Assembly: GCF_000411475.1 (NCBI RefSeq)
Contig: NZ_KE150465.1
Location: 265,686-329,685, forward strand
Source of the DNA: Streptococcus sp. HPH0090
GTDB lineage: Bacteria; Bacillota; Bacilli; Lactobacillales; Streptococcaceae
Direction: 5' to 3'
Length of the DNA: 64,000 nucleotides
The notes beneath the pieces are model-generated. The model saw only the letters and a program-made list of their open reading frames with translations. It searched no databases and had not been told where the DNA came from. Below, one piece after another: positions 44,643 through 53,835 of this stretch. Each line of letters starts with the position of its first letter. Position 1 is the first letter of the stretch. The position numbers and the translations under genes are program-made.

Positions 44643-44671
44643 ATTGTAACATATCTTTTTATTTTTGACAA
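44643..44671 (-). promoter_or_regulatory. Promoter of the XRE-led operon
   Basis: Reverse strand TTGTCA (44666-44671), 17-nt spacer, TACAAT (44643-44648) with a TG extension. Confidence 0.84.
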
Positions 44672-44684
44672 GCATATTTGTCAA
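44665..44684. promoter_or_regulatory. Candidate XRE operator over the -35
   Basis: Palindrome TTGACAA-6 nt-TTGTCAA. One arm coincides with the -35 hexamer, so binding would block RNA polymerase; the other arm extends upstream. Confidence 0.6.
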
Positions 44685-44720
44685 AAAGTTTAAAATTTTT
44701 GTCATTTTGCAAAAGAAAAA

Positions 44721-44751
44721 GGTCAGGAGTGGTATCCTGACCATATTTTTT
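44721..44751. terminator. Terminator of the GT2-yfhO unit
   Basis: Inverted repeat GGTCAGGA/TCCTGACC with T or A runs on both sides; the reverse-strand T run lies downstream of the yfhO stop. Confidence 0.84.
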
Positions 44752-44774
44752 TCTTATAGTTAATAGAAGATTGC

Positions 44775-47738
44775 TTACTCAGCTGATGAAGCATCTGAAT
44801 CTTCTTTTACTTGCTTTTTATCTTCTTTTTTGTAATCTCTTCTGATGATATACAGCGTTGATAGACTGATGAGAGTCAGCAAAGCACCTGTAATTGTTCC
44901 TTTTTGGGAGAATACAAATTCTACTTTGTGTTGTCCTGAGGTAATCGGGAATGAGATAAAGCTGTTCCATGCTTTTGTCACAGGGACATCCTTGCCATCG
45001 ACCTTCACTTTCCAACCCTCACTATAAGGGATGGAAGTCATCATATATTTACTGTCGTCAGTAATATTCACTGAACCGACGATATGAGTATTTGAGAATT
45101 TCTCAACTTGTAGACCTTGTGCCTTTCTTTTTTCTAAAGCACTTTGGATTTGACTGATCTCTGCGCGATAAACACCTGCGTTTGAAAGGTCAACCTTATC
45201 AGTTTTAAAGCGGAACTCAAGTACAGATTCTTGATCCATCGCATTATCTGCGATTTGCCAAAGTTGACGTTGCGTATTTCTCTTAGAATGAGTAAACCAC
45301 TTGCCATTCAAAAGAACGGAGTAATCTTTATCTGAATTTAGACTTGCAGGTACAAAGAAGTAATAAGTCAAGTCTGTTCGCGGAGTAATTCGGTAGCGAA
45401 CCACTGCATCTTTGGAAGAATCCACACGCTTGTAGACTGCCGTTCCTTTTTCTTTGTCGACATTTTCCTCTGTTAGATTTTCTATTTCAACATCGCCGTA
45501 TGCTAGAGGTTTGAAGTAGTCAAGGTAGTTTTCCTCGCCTTTTTTCGCACCTTCCATAGAATTGAGGATGATGTTTTGATTTTGGATAGCATTGTTTTTA
45601 CCGAAGTTGATATTTCTTACCAAATCATTTGTTCCATAAGCTAATGGGAAGGAATTGGGATTTTCGTACACAATATAGCGTTCGTCTTCATAGACCTTAC
45701 GCGTGAAATAACGGTGCATATCAAAACGACTTGCAAAACGAGTGAAGTACATTCTCTCAGGATGAGCTTCTTTCTGAGCAGGTTCCAAATCCTTGATATC
45801 CATATAATAGCGAACCCCGTATAAGGCATCTGTTAACAGAGTACCATTTTCATACTCAGTTGCCGCATTAATCCCTTGGTCACCCATGTAGGCAAATTGG
45901 TCCATGGTAGAACGCTCTAAGCTAGAACTAAAGGTACTTAAACCTGGGTAAGAAACAAGTGATGGTACAGTTTTTGAATAGGCGAAGGTTGTGGCGATTC
46001 GGTAGAATGGTTGATCTGCCTGTTTTTGAACATCGTCTGTCACTTGTTTTACAGATACTGTTGCATCTACAAACTTATCCACATCTGCATAACCAAAGGT
46101 CACTTGAGATAGATAAGCATTGTATCCTAATTCAAAGATGGTTAGGGCAGACAAGGCAAGAATTGCTAATCTGGTCATTCTTGTGCGCAGTAAGAAGATA
46201 ACTGCCAAATAGACCAGCAAGGTTAAGACAACCTGAGATAAGAGATAACCCGTTTGGAGAAGAATTCCCAAAAGAAACACAACAGAGCAAGCTATCAAGA
46301 GTACGATTTTTTTCACTTGAGGAGCTTTACGAGAACGACTCCAATAGAGGTACGAAAGGGCACCTGAAATTGCTACTAGTAAAAGCCAAAATACGATGAA
46401 GTTCTTTGATAGGAACTGAGTCAAAGCTTCAGGCTGGGTTTTTGGTAGATAAGTGAAATTTTTGGTATAGAGATAAATAGCTGATAAAACCAGTAATATA
46501 GCTGAAAGCAGTTTTCCTCTGCGAGAAACCTCTACTTGTCCCTTGATTACTTGGTAGGCTAAAACAAGCATAAAGAAAGAGAACAGCCATGAGAAACGGA
46601 AAAAGAATCCAGCTGGGTTTTGTCCCATATGCCATATTTTACTTACAAATTCATTGACAAAGGAAATCAAGAAAACGAGGGTAACAGCACCTGCAGCCCA
46701 ACGTTTTTCCTTGGCTACCTGTTTCGATGTAAAGTAAAGGATGAAACCAATAAATCCTAAAGCACCGATATAGATATTTGGAAGGTTAGGCCCAGCCGAC
46801 CAACCAGAAGCCGTATCAAAACCACCGATAGCAAGCTTCGATAGGATATCTACAGGATTGATTTGAAAGGCAAAGGAGAACCTCATAGCATCTCCAACCT
46901 GCCCCTTACTCTCAAGAAGATTATAAAATACTGGTACGATCAATATCGAAGCTATAGCAACTCCAATGACAGAGAAGGCAAATGTTTTCACCAAAGGACT
47001 TAGGAAGTGTTTCAGCTTTTGTTTTAAATTTCCTTGGATAGAGAGACGCGGTGAAACATAATAGCAAGAGTATAGGACGATAAAAATCGAAATCATATAG
47101 CCCATATAAAATTGCAAAAAGACTGTTAGCCCTAGAATAAAGGCATAGCGATAGGGTCTTCCACCATCCAAGAGATCTTCTAGATAAATGATGACGAGCG
47201 GTAGCATGATCATGGCATCATAGAAGATAACGTTCATCTGATAAGAAACGAGCATACCTGATAGAGCATAGGCTGTTGCAAATAGGGGTACCAACCACAT
47301 ACGTGATTCTGCACCCTTATAGCGCTTGATCAGAAAGTGAGAGAAAGAAAGTCCGATTGCACCGTATCTGAGCCAAATGGTAAGAAAGACCGCCAAACCA
47401 TAGTGTTTGAAGGGGATAATAATATAAAAGATATTAAAGGGACTCATCAAGTAGTAACCTAAAACCCCAATCATATCTCCACCGAGAGATTTGGTGAAGG
47501 AATAGGTCAGGCTGCTTAGATTCCCAGTAAGTACTGCATTCTTAAGCAAGCCAAAAAAGCTGATATACTGCTGACCAAAGTCAACTGCCATCAGACTTTT
47601 ATTTCCAAAGGGATAACTACCCATGAAGAACCAGACAACCAGCATGATTGTCATCGGTAATAAGGCGCTGATTGTATAAAGCAAGGCTTGGGCATGTTTC
47701 CCTTTCAACTCTTGCCAACGCATTAACCACTTATTCAT
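44775..47738 (-). CDS. YfhO family membrane glycosylation protein
   Basis: A 987-residue membrane protein: about 12-14 helices in the first 550 residues with GT-C-like loops (VDFGQQYISFFG near the first external loop carries the Asp/Gln pair). A long extracytoplasmic domain (about 560-940) and a final helix follow. YfhO proteins transfer sugars from undecaprenyl-phosphate carriers to cell-surface polymers such as teichoic acids (CsbB-YfhO in Bacillus). The GtrB-type transferase gene lies 22 nt upstream in the same direction. Acceptor unknown. Confidence 0.87.
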   Translation of the reverse strand: MNKWLMRWQELKGKHAQALLYTISALLPMTIMLVVWFFMGSYPFGNKSLMAVDFGQQYISFFGLLKNAVLTGNLSSLTYSFTKSLGGDMIGVLGYYLMSPFNIFYIIIPFKHYGLAVFLTIWLRYGAIGLSFSHFLIKRYKGAESRMWLVPLFATAYALSGMLVSYQMNVIFYDAMIMLPLVIIYLEDLLDGGRPYRYAFILGLTVFLQFYMGYMISIFIVLYSCYYVSPRLSIQGNLKQKLKHFLSPLVKTFAFSVIGVAIASILIVPVFYNLLESKGQVGDAMRFSFAFQINPVDILSKLAIGGFDTASGWSAGPNLPNIYIGALGFIGFILYFTSKQVAKEKRWAAGAVTLVFLISFVNEFVSKIWHMGQNPAGFFFRFSWLFSFFMLVLAYQVIKGQVEVSRRGKLLSAILLVLSAIYLYTKNFTYLPKTQPEALTQFLSKNFIVFWLLLVAISGALSYLYWSRSRKAPQVKKIVLLIACSVVFLLGILLQTGYLLSQVVLTLLVYLAVIFLLRTRMTRLAILALSALTIFELGYNAYLSQVTFGYADVDKFVDATVSVKQVTDDVQKQADQPFYRIATTFAYSKTVPSLVSYPGLSTFSSSLERSTMDQFAYMGDQGINAATEYENGTLLTDALYGVRYYMDIKDLEPAQKEAHPERMYFTRFASRFDMHRYFTRKVYEDERYIVYENPNSFPLAYGTNDLVRNINFGKNNAIQNQNIILNSMEGAKKGEENYLDYFKPLAYGDVEIENLTEENVDKEKGTAVYKRVDSSKDAVVRYRITPRTDLTYYFFVPASLNSDKDYSVLLNGKWFTHSKRNTQRQLWQIADNAMDQESVLEFRFKTDKVDLSNAGVYRAEISQIQSALEKRKAQGLQVEKFSNTHIVGSVNITDDSKYMMTSIPYSEGWKVKVDGKDVPVTKAWNSFISFPITSGQHKVEFVFSQKGTITGALLTLISLSTLYIIRRDYKKEDKKQVKEDSDASSAE

Positions 47739-47760
47739 GATTGATTTCTCCTATATCATC

Positions 47761-48720
47761 TTATCCAATCTTATCTTTTTCAGCTTGGTCAATATTGCTT
47801 TTCGCGACGATAAAGTGAGGACGTTGCTTCACTTCGTAATAAATCTTTCCGATATACTCTCCAAGTACACCGATGAAGATCAATTGCACACTACTAAACA
47901 AGATAATGGCTGCTATTGTCGTAAAATAGCCACTCGTATAGTCTGAAGAAAAGATAAATTTGCAAAACTCATATACAATGTAGAGTAGAGACAAAGCCAT
48001 GCTGATAAAACCAAATTGGATACAAATTCTGAGTGGGCGATCATTAAATGAGATAATCCCCTGGAAAGCATAATTCATAGACTTTTTAAAGCCGAATTTA
48101 CTTTTTCCTGCTTTACGAACTTCATTTTTATAAGGGATAACCTTTTCTTTAAAACCAATCCACTCATAGAGTCCTTTGTTGAAACGATTGTACTCTGGTA
48201 GTGAAACAAATACATCAACGGCCCTCTTACTTAGGAGTCGTAATTCAGATTTTCCGTCTGTCAATTTGACATCCATGGAGTGGTTAGAAAATTTATAGAA
48301 ACTACGAGCAAAGAAGCTTCCTACAAATGACTCCCCTTCTCGACTTCTCTGGCCACTGACAATATCGTAGCCTTCTTTATAAGCTTCTACAAAGAGAGGG
48401 ATAAGGTAGGGCGGATGTTGCAAATCTCCATCCATTACCATGACTGCATCGCCAGTTGCATACTTAAAACCAGCAAGAATTCCACTCTCGCGTCCAAAGT
48501 TTCTGCTAAAGCTGATATACTTCACCCGCGGATTTTCATTTGCAATAGCATCGATTAGCTCTAGAGTGCTATCACTACTTCCATCATCCACATAGAGAAT
48601 TTCGTAATCAGATAGTTCTTCGGATAAAATCATACTCTCTAACTGTTCAGAAATGGCTTTATGCGTTTGAGCTAGAACTAATTCTTCATTTAAAAGAGTG
48701 ATAAGAATTGATAGTTTCAT
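47761..48720 (-). CDS. GtrB/CsbB-type polyprenyl-phosphate glycosyltransferase
   Basis: A 319-residue GT2 enzyme with two C-terminal helices (about 230-255 and 265-290). It charges undecaprenyl phosphate with a sugar on the cytoplasmic face. Motifs: ILITLLNEE, VDDGSSDST and the metal-binding DGDLQHPP. Start at 48720 (MKLSILI) after GGAG; the upstream in-frame ATG 25 codons earlier lies in a terminator hairpin. Paired with yfhO downstream and placed directly after an LPXTG adhesin gene. Confidence 0.9.
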   Translation of the reverse strand: MKLSILITLLNEELVLAQTHKAISEQLESMILSEELSDYEILYVDDGSSDSTLELIDAIANENPRVKYISFSRNFGRESGILAGFKYATGDAVMVMDGDLQHPPYLIPLFVEAYKEGYDIVSGQRSREGESFVGSFFARSFYKFSNHSMDVKLTDGKSELRLLSKRAVDVFVSLPEYNRFNKGLYEWIGFKEKVIPYKNEVRKAGKSKFGFKKSMNYAFQGIISFNDRPLRICIQFGFISMALSLLYIVYEFCKFIFSSDYTSGYFTTIAAIILFSSVQLIFIGVLGEYIGKIYYEVKQRPHFIVAKSNIDQAEKDKIG

Positions 48721-48754
48721 CTGGATGCTCCATTTACTATTTACTTTTAAAAAA

Positions 48755-48775
48755 GGAGAGAACTCTGCTCTCTCC
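48755..48775 (-). terminator. Terminator between adhesin 1 and the GT2 gene
   Basis: Inverted repeat GGAGAGA/TCTCTCC, T run on the reverse strand. The GT2 ATG comes 35 nt later with no strong promoter seen between, so the GT2 gene may rely on read-through. Confidence 0.74.
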
Positions 48776-48795
48776 TCTTTAAAGAAACTCAACAA

Positions 48796-50553
48796 TTATT
48801 TATTAGAACACTTACATTTCAAAACAACTGTTCCAGATAAGATAAGGACACCTGCAAGCACCAAACTTGTTCCCACTGTTTCTCCAGTTTGAGGAAGTTT
48901 CGGTTTGTCTTCTGTAGTTGTTGTTTCAGAAGGTGTTGGAACTGTGGTGGTTGTAGTTGTTGTGGTGCTTGTTGTAGTGGTAGTGGGTTCTTCTGTTGTT
49001 GTAGTCGTAGTTGTTGTAGTTGTTGGCTCTTCTGTAGTTACAGTAGTTGCTTCTGTTGTTTCAGAAGTTGACACTGTTGTCGCCTCAGTTGTTTCAGAAG
49101 TTGATACTGTTGTCGCCTCGGTTGTTGCTTCTGTTGTTGTAGTGGTCGTCGGCTCTTCTGTCGTTGTAGTGGTTGTAGTCGTTGTCGGCGCTTCTGTCGT
49201 TGTAGTGGTTGTAGTCGTTGTCGGCGCTTCTGTCGTTGTAGTCGTTGTTGGTTCTTCTGTTGTTGTGGTAGTGGTAGTGGTTGTAGTGGTTTTTTGATCT
49301 ACAATCGTCTTAGCCACTGGTGCTTTTGGTGTTTTAAATTCTCCAGCTTCAACAACAGTATCTGCTGCCAACTCATAACCCGCTGGCGCTTGGATTTCTT
49401 TGATGATGTATTTGTCACGCAAGATGTTTTTAACAGTGAATTCACCGTTAGCATCTGATTCAAATTCACCGATAACTTGGCCAGTTGCTTGACGAACAAC
49501 TTGGAATTTTGCACCTTTAAGAGGTCCGTTTTGCTCGTCTACCTTAGTAACCTTGATACTGAACTCGTAACCAATACCTTCACCACCAGCAATTTGGATT
49601 TTCACTGTACTGTTTGATGCATATTCATCCTTATTGCTTCCCTTGATAGTAGCTTGGTTAAGAATTTTTTCACCATCAACTACAGTATAGTTCACATCAG
49701 TTCTATATTCAATTGCAAATTGGTCATCCGCAGTAATGTTACCCAGATTAATAGAAAACGAATTTCCATTAATATTTACTTGATAGTTAGCAGTTACATC
49801 TTTTGCGTTTTTGAGTTCCCATTTACCATTGCTATATTCCCAAGTACCTTTTTTAATCTTGAAGCTTCCTGGCTTATAAGTAAGGCCTGGTGATTTTAAG
49901 GTATCTGTGACAACAGCATCATTAATAACTTCATTGGTTCTGTTGACAGAAATTCGGAAGCCAAGCTCTTTGTTTCCTGCTTCGCTCCAACCTGATTTAA
50001 TGATAGAGTAGCGATATCCTCCACCGATTGTCCCGCTTGTGACTTTACCAGTGAATTTCTCTTTATCATTTACAGAGACTTTAACCGGAACTTCTCCATC
50101 ATTTGGAGATTTCACTTTATTGACTTGAGCATAGAAGAAGAATGAACCTGAAACGTCATTTTTTTCTTCCACAAATTTTGTAAAGGTCAAGATAATTTTA
50201 CCAGCAGTTGCATCAACCTTTGCGTTGGCAATCAGTTTACCAGTAATTGAGTCATTAATTTCAAAATCCTGAGACTTGATATCAATCGGAGAGGCAATGC
50301 TAACTTCAGTCGTGTCCCCTGCTTTAACATTTTTTCCTTCTAAAGCAAATTTTGCATTCAGACGGAAATTATCGAATCGGCCAACCGGTCCTGTTAAAGC
50401 TTCGCCCTTGTCATTTTGAATCTTGACTTCTGTGATAACATCCACTTTTTTAGATGTGTCAGCAGATACCTTGCCAGCTGACACCACAAAAAATACTGTC
50501 AATATCGAAATAAATAATGACAGCACAAAACTAGTTTTTGCAAACTTTTTCAT
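48796..50553 (-). CDS. LPXTG surface adhesin with Cna-B domain and Thr-rich stalk
   Basis: A 585-residue cell-wall protein. Signal peptide 1-31 (ends VSA). Residues 32-320 look like paired Ig-type adhesin domains of the collagen/fibrinogen-binding class (FDNFRLNAKFAL, NRTNEVINDAVVTDTL). A Cna-B/SpaA domain (about 337-415) shows VTKVDEQNGPLKGAKFQV and IKEIQAPAGY, with Lys and Glu placed for an isopeptide bond. A Thr/Pro/Glu stalk covers about 422-550, then the sortase site LPQTG (553-557), a hydrophobic helix and a basic tail unusual for two cysteines (KCKCSNK). Ligand unknown. Confidence 0.9.
   Translation of the reverse strand: MKKFAKTSFVLSLFISILTVFFVVSAGKVSADTSKKVDVITEVKIQNDKGEALTGPVGRFDNFRLNAKFALEGKNVKAGDTTEVSIASPIDIKSQDFEINDSITGKLIANAKVDATAGKIILTFTKFVEEKNDVSGSFFFYAQVNKVKSPNDGEVPVKVSVNDKEKFTGKVTSGTIGGGYRYSIIKSGWSEAGNKELGFRISVNRTNEVINDAVVTDTLKSPGLTYKPGSFKIKKGTWEYSNGKWELKNAKDVTANYQVNINGNSFSINLGNITADDQFAIEYRTDVNYTVVDGEKILNQATIKGSNKDEYASNSTVKIQIAGGEGIGYEFSIKVTKVDEQNGPLKGAKFQVVRQATGQVIGEFESDANGEFTVKNILRDKYIIKEIQAPAGYELAADTVVEAGEFKTPKAPVAKTIVDQKTTTTTTTTTTTEEPTTTTTTEAPTTTTTTTTTEAPTTTTTTTTTEEPTTTTTTEATTEATTVSTSETTEATTVSTSETTEATTVTTEEPTTTTTTTTTTEEPTTTTTSTTTTTTTTVPTPSETTTTEDKPKLPQTGETVGTSLVLAGVLILSGTVVLKCKCSNK
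48909..49290 (-). repeat. Thr-rich stalk repeats of adhesin 1
   Basis: Low-complexity coding repeat of about 127 codons, mostly runs of Thr broken by EEP or EAP. It includes two perfect tandem 36-bp units at 49157-49192 and 49193-49228, and near-perfect 33-bp units encoding TEATTVSTSET around 49056-49121. Confidence 0.9.
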
Positions 50554-50608
50554 TATGGCTCCCTTTTCTTTTTAAAATAACAACACAAAATCGTCATTTT
50601 TAAAACTG

Positions 50609-50636
50609 ATTATATCATATTTATTTATTATTGCAA
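50609..50636 (-). promoter_or_regulatory. Promoter of adhesin 1
   Basis: Reverse strand TTGCAA (50631-50636), 16-nt spacer, TATAAT (50609-50614) with a TG extension, about 55 nt before the ATG. Confidence 0.8.
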
Positions 50637-50796
50637 GTGATTTAAAGTATCTAATGAATTCTTTCTCTGATTTGTTTCCTTTTAAGAGAATTTTAGATTA
50701 TTTGCAACTTTAAGGGACATAATTTTTATTAAACAGTCGCAATTCCGGCTGGCAAAATGTGGTTTTTCATACATTGTTTTGCATAATTTTTAAAAA

Positions 50797-50816
50797 GAGA
50801 GAGCATGGCTCTCTCC
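50797..50816 (-). terminator. Terminator of adhesin 2
   Basis: Inverted repeat GAGAGAGC/GCTCTCTC followed on the reverse strand by a T run. Confidence 0.82.
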
Positions 50817-50820
50817 TCTA

Positions 50821-52149
50821 TTATCTATTATATTTGCGATTCAATACAACTGTACCTGATAAGATAACAATCCCTGCAATTACCAAGCCAGTCCCCATTG
50901 CTTCCCCAGTTTTAGGAAGTTCTGGTTTATCTTCTGTCGTTGTTGTTTCAGAAGGGCTTGGAACTGTAGTTACAGTAGTGCTTGTTGTAGTTGAAGTGGT
51001 TGTTGGTTCTTCTGTTGTTGTAGTCGTTGTAGTTGTGGTCGGCGCTTCTGTTGTTGTGGTTGTAGTGGTTGTTGGTTCTTCTGTCGTTGTTGTTGTAGTT
51101 GTCGTCGGTGCTTCTGTAGTTGTTGTTGAAGTGGTTGTAGTGGTTCTATCACCACTACCATCACCTGAAGCAGTTTCTAATCGCGTCAAGGCCTCAATCG
51201 AACGTGACTTGTTGAAATTACTTGCTGACCATTCCAAAACATTGGCAACTTTTGTATCTTTTGGAAGTTCTGAAGTCAACTCTGTTGTGTACTCGATGTA
51301 CATCGCCCAATTCCAGTTATCACCAAAGTTAATGGTGAATCCTGTGATTTTGCCATCCGCATTTCGAGTGAATTCTGCTTTATTACTGAAGTTATCAATT
51401 GGTTCCAATTTTAGAAGTGCTGCTTCATTTGGAATCTTTTCTGGTTGAGTCGCATAACGAACTGCACGGAATGAACTTTCTACCAAGACTTGTCCACTGT
51501 CACTAAAGTCATCCTTGATGACCATGTTATTCAACTTATCTTGAACAGCATTCAGAACAATACGCCACTTGATACGGTTAGGATTTTCTGAATCTTGATA
51601 ACCATATTTCATTTCATAGTCACCAGCTTCTCCGTCCGTCTTATCATAGTTGAGTGTAAAGTTATCAGTACCAAATTGGAAAGTATATTTCCCTGATTCT
51701 GGCAAATTCGTTACATTAGGACGAACAGCATATTTCAAAGTCATAACTTTATCTTTGTAATTCTTAGAGAAATAGTCCGTAAAAGTGATGGTCACTTTTT
51801 GTGTACTTGGATCTGTCACTGCATTCCCAATTATCTCGCCACTACTGTGTGTTATTGGAAATTCAAGCTTGGTAATCAATCCCAATTCTTTTGGAAGGTC
51901 AAGTACAAGCACATCTCCTTCATTAATTTGTTGACTGTCAGGAAATGAAATGTTATTAGTTGCCTCTAAGGCTTTACCGGTACTGATTTGAGTATCAGCT
52001 GTTAATGGTTGACCGTCAACAGTGATGGTCGTTTTATTTGTATAATCTATAACATCCGCAGCAAACACCGTCGTAAGCACCGTCAAAGATAACACGAGTA
52101 TCCCCACAAATCCGAACATACGCATCGCGTTCTTTTTAAAGTTCTGCAT
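50821..52149 (-). CDS. LPXTG surface adhesin with Thr-rich stalk
   Basis: A 442-residue wall-anchored protein. Start at 52149 (MQNFKKNAMRM) after AAAAGGAG; an in-frame ATG 11 codons earlier overlaps the -10 box. Signal peptide ends VFA. The ligand region (about 35-335) has Ig-like adhesin features (TTITVDGQPLTADTQI, KVTITFTDYFSKNYKDK), comparable to the N-terminal half of adhesin 1 but with no Cna-B domain. The Thr-rich stalk is at 336-410 and the sortase site LPKTG at 411-415. The anchor is closely similar to that of adhesin 1, suggesting duplication. Confidence 0.88.
   Translation of the reverse strand: MQNFKKNAMRMFGFVGILVLSLTVLTTVFAADVIDYTNKTTITVDGQPLTADTQISTGKALEATNNISFPDSQQINEGDVLVLDLPKELGLITKLEFPITHSSGEIIGNAVTDPSTQKVTITFTDYFSKNYKDKVMTLKYAVRPNVTNLPESGKYTFQFGTDNFTLNYDKTDGEAGDYEMKYGYQDSENPNRIKWRIVLNAVQDKLNNMVIKDDFSDSGQVLVESSFRAVRYATQPEKIPNEAALLKLEPIDNFSNKAEFTRNADGKITGFTINFGDNWNWAMYIEYTTELTSELPKDTKVANVLEWSASNFNKSRSIEALTRLETASGDGSGDRTTTTTSTTTTEAPTTTTTTTTEEPTTTTTTTTEAPTTTTTTTTTEEPTTTSTTTSTTVTTVPSPSETTTTEDKPELPKTGEAMGTGLVIAGIVILSGTVVLNRKYNR
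50935..51144 (-). repeat. Thr-rich stalk repeats of adhesin 2
   Basis: About 70 codons of Thr runs separated by EAP or EEP, built from ACT/ACA/ACC codons. Shorter than, but of the same type as, the stalk of adhesin 1. Confidence 0.88.
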
Positions 52150-52177
52150 AATTGACTCCTTTTTATTCATCAGGTAT

Positions 52178-52206
52178 ATCATAGCATTTTTTGTATCCGT
52201 TTACAA
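52178..52206 (-). promoter_or_regulatory. Promoter of adhesin 2
   Basis: Reverse strand TTGTAA (52201-52206), 17-nt spacer, TATGAT (52178-52183). Confidence 0.77.
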
Positions 52207-52324
52207 TAGTTTTGAATAACATCCTTCTCTTTTATATAAAAATATGATTTTTTTCCGACCGTTTTTAAAAATATTAATTTTAACAGTCGGCTTTTTAATA
52301 AAGTTATGACGAATTAAACTAAAA

Positions 52325-52348
52325 AAGCTGGGAAGTATCTCCCAGCTT
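52325..52348 (-). terminator. Terminator of hisS
   Basis: Inverted repeat AAGCTGGGA/TCCCAGCTT with T6 on the reverse strand. Confidence 0.88.
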
Positions 52349-52359
52349 GAATGCTACCA

Positions 52360-53640
52360 TTAAAATCCTAATTTTTCAAAGACTTCAGTAAAGTTCTGAC
52401 TAATAGACTCAAGAGATACTTCTATTTCTTCTCGAGTTTGGTTGTTCTTGACCTTCACTTGGCCACTTTCGACTTCGCTCTCTCCTAGAGTAATAAGAGT
52501 TTTAGCTGCAAAAACGTCAGCTGACTTGAACTGAGCTTTGAGTTTGCGGTTAAGGTAATCTCGTTCTGCTTTGAAACCTTGGTGGCGAAGTGCTTGTACT
52601 AACTCTAGAGCCTTAATATTTGCTCCTTCACCCAAGACTGCAATATAAACGTCTAGAGCGTTTTCGATAGGGAGGGCCACACCTTGTTTTTCAAGGACTA
52701 GAAGAAGACGCTCCACCCCAAGTCCAAATCCAAAACCAGCAGTTTCAGGGCCACCAAAGTAGGCAACCAAGCCATCATAACGACCACCTGCACAAACTGT
52801 TAATTCATTGCCTTCGATCTCTGTGATAAACTCAAAAATCGTGTGGTTGTAGTAGTCCAAACCACGCACCATGTTGGTATCGATGATATAGTCTACTCCA
52901 AGATTTTTCAACATTTGACGAACAGCATCAAAGTGGGCTTGGCTTTCTTCATCGAGGTAATCCAAGATAGATGGTGCATTCTCCACTGCCACCTTGTCTT
53001 CTTTTTCCTTCGAGTCCAAGACACGAAGAGGATTTTCCTCCAAACGACGTTGGCTATCCTTAGATAAGCTATCTTTGAGCGGTGTTAAGTAGCCAATCAA
53101 GGCTTGACGGTAGGCTGCACGACTTTCAGGATTTCCAAGAGTGTTGAGGTGTAGTTTGACACCTTGAATGCCGATTGCTTTCAAGAAGTGGGCTGCCATA
53201 GCGATAGTTTCCACATCCGTAGCTGGATTGCTAGAGCCAAAGCACTCCACACCAATCTGGTGGAATTGCCGTAAACGACCTGCTTGTGGCCGCTCATAGC
53301 GGAACATTGGGCCCATGTAGTAGAACTTGCTTGGCTTTTGCACTTCTGGTGCGAAAAGTTTGTTTTCCACATAAGAACGAACGACTGGAGCAGTTCCTTC
53401 TGGACGGAGGGTAATATGGCGATCACCCTTGTCGTAAAAATCATACATTTCCTTGGTTACGATATCAGTTGTGTCTCCAACAGAACGACTAATGACTTCA
53501 TAATGCTCGAAAATAGGGGTACGTACTTCTGCATAGTTGTAACGTTTGAAAATTCCACGCGCAAAGCCTTCAACGTACTGCCATTTGGCAGACTCAGCAG
53601 GTAAAATATCCTGCGTTCCTTTTGGTTTTTGTAATTTCAT
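52360..53640 (-). CDS. hisS: Histidyl-tRNA synthetase
   Basis: A 426-residue class II synthetase. N-terminus [13 protein letters not shown]; motif 2 is [16 protein letters not shown]; the histidine-specific segment is [12 protein letters not shown]; motif 3 is in [13 protein letters not shown]. The anticodon-binding domain occupies about the last 95 residues. RBS AGAGG. Monocistronic. The short upstream region has no T-box. Confidence 0.96.
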   Translation of the reverse strand: MKLQKPKGTQDILPAESAKWQYVEGFARGIFKRYNYAEVRTPIFEHYEVISRSVGDTTDIVTKEMYDFYDKGDRHITLRPEGTAPVVRSYVENKLFAPEVQKPSKFYYMGPMFRYERPQAGRLRQFHQIGVECFGSSNPATDVETIAMAAHFLKAIGIQGVKLHLNTLGNPESRAAYRQALIGYLTPLKDSLSKDSQRRLEENPLRVLDSKEKEDKVAVENAPSILDYLDEESQAHFDAVRQMLKNLGVDYIIDTNMVRGLDYYNHTIFEFITEIEGNELTVCAGGRYDGLVAYFGGPETAGFGFGLGVERLLLVLEKQGVALPIENALDVYIAVLGEGANIKALELVQALRHQGFKAERDYLNRKLKAQFKSADVFAAKTLITLGESEVESGQVKVKNNQTREEIEVSLESISQNFTEVFEKLGF

Positions 53641-53670
53641 AGAGGTTCCTCTTTCTAACTTAATAGTCCT

Positions 53671-53679
53671 ATTTTACCA
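53671..53679 (-). promoter_or_regulatory. Extended -10 promoter of hisS
   Basis: Reverse strand TGGTAAAAT, TAAAAT at 53671-53676. Confidence 0.55.
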
Positions 53680-53776
53680 TAAATAAAGGGATTGGGACAG
53701 TCGGAGGAGTAAAGAAATAGCTTTGACCATGCACAGTTGTTATCATTTTCACCCAAATACCTGATTTCAACTAGCA

Positions 53777-53805
53777 TTTACAATCTGCCACAGGCATGAT
53801 ACAAT
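53777..53805 (+). promoter_or_regulatory. Promoter of the ECF S-component gene
   Basis: TTTACA (53777-53782), 17-nt spacer, TACAAT (53800-53805) with a TG extension. Confidence 0.76.
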
Positions 53806-53835
53806 GAATATCATCAGATATACGAAGGAGAACTT

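Noticed and set aside
49056-49290. Possible CRISPR-like repeat array
   Set aside because: Repeats are contiguous, in frame and encode a Thr-rich stalk; there are no unique spacers and no cas genes.
48905-49297. Val-rich open frame on the + strand opposite adhesin 1 (and a similar one near 50900-51160)
   Set aside because: These are mirror images of the Thr codon repeats of the adhesin stalks (ACA/ACT read backwards give GTT/GTA); no ribosome binding site or promoter on the + strand.
53641-53835. T-box leaders for hisS, aspS or tyrS
   Set aside because: Upstream regions are short and lack the T-box sequence and an antiterminator/terminator pair; each has an extended -10 close to the gene.
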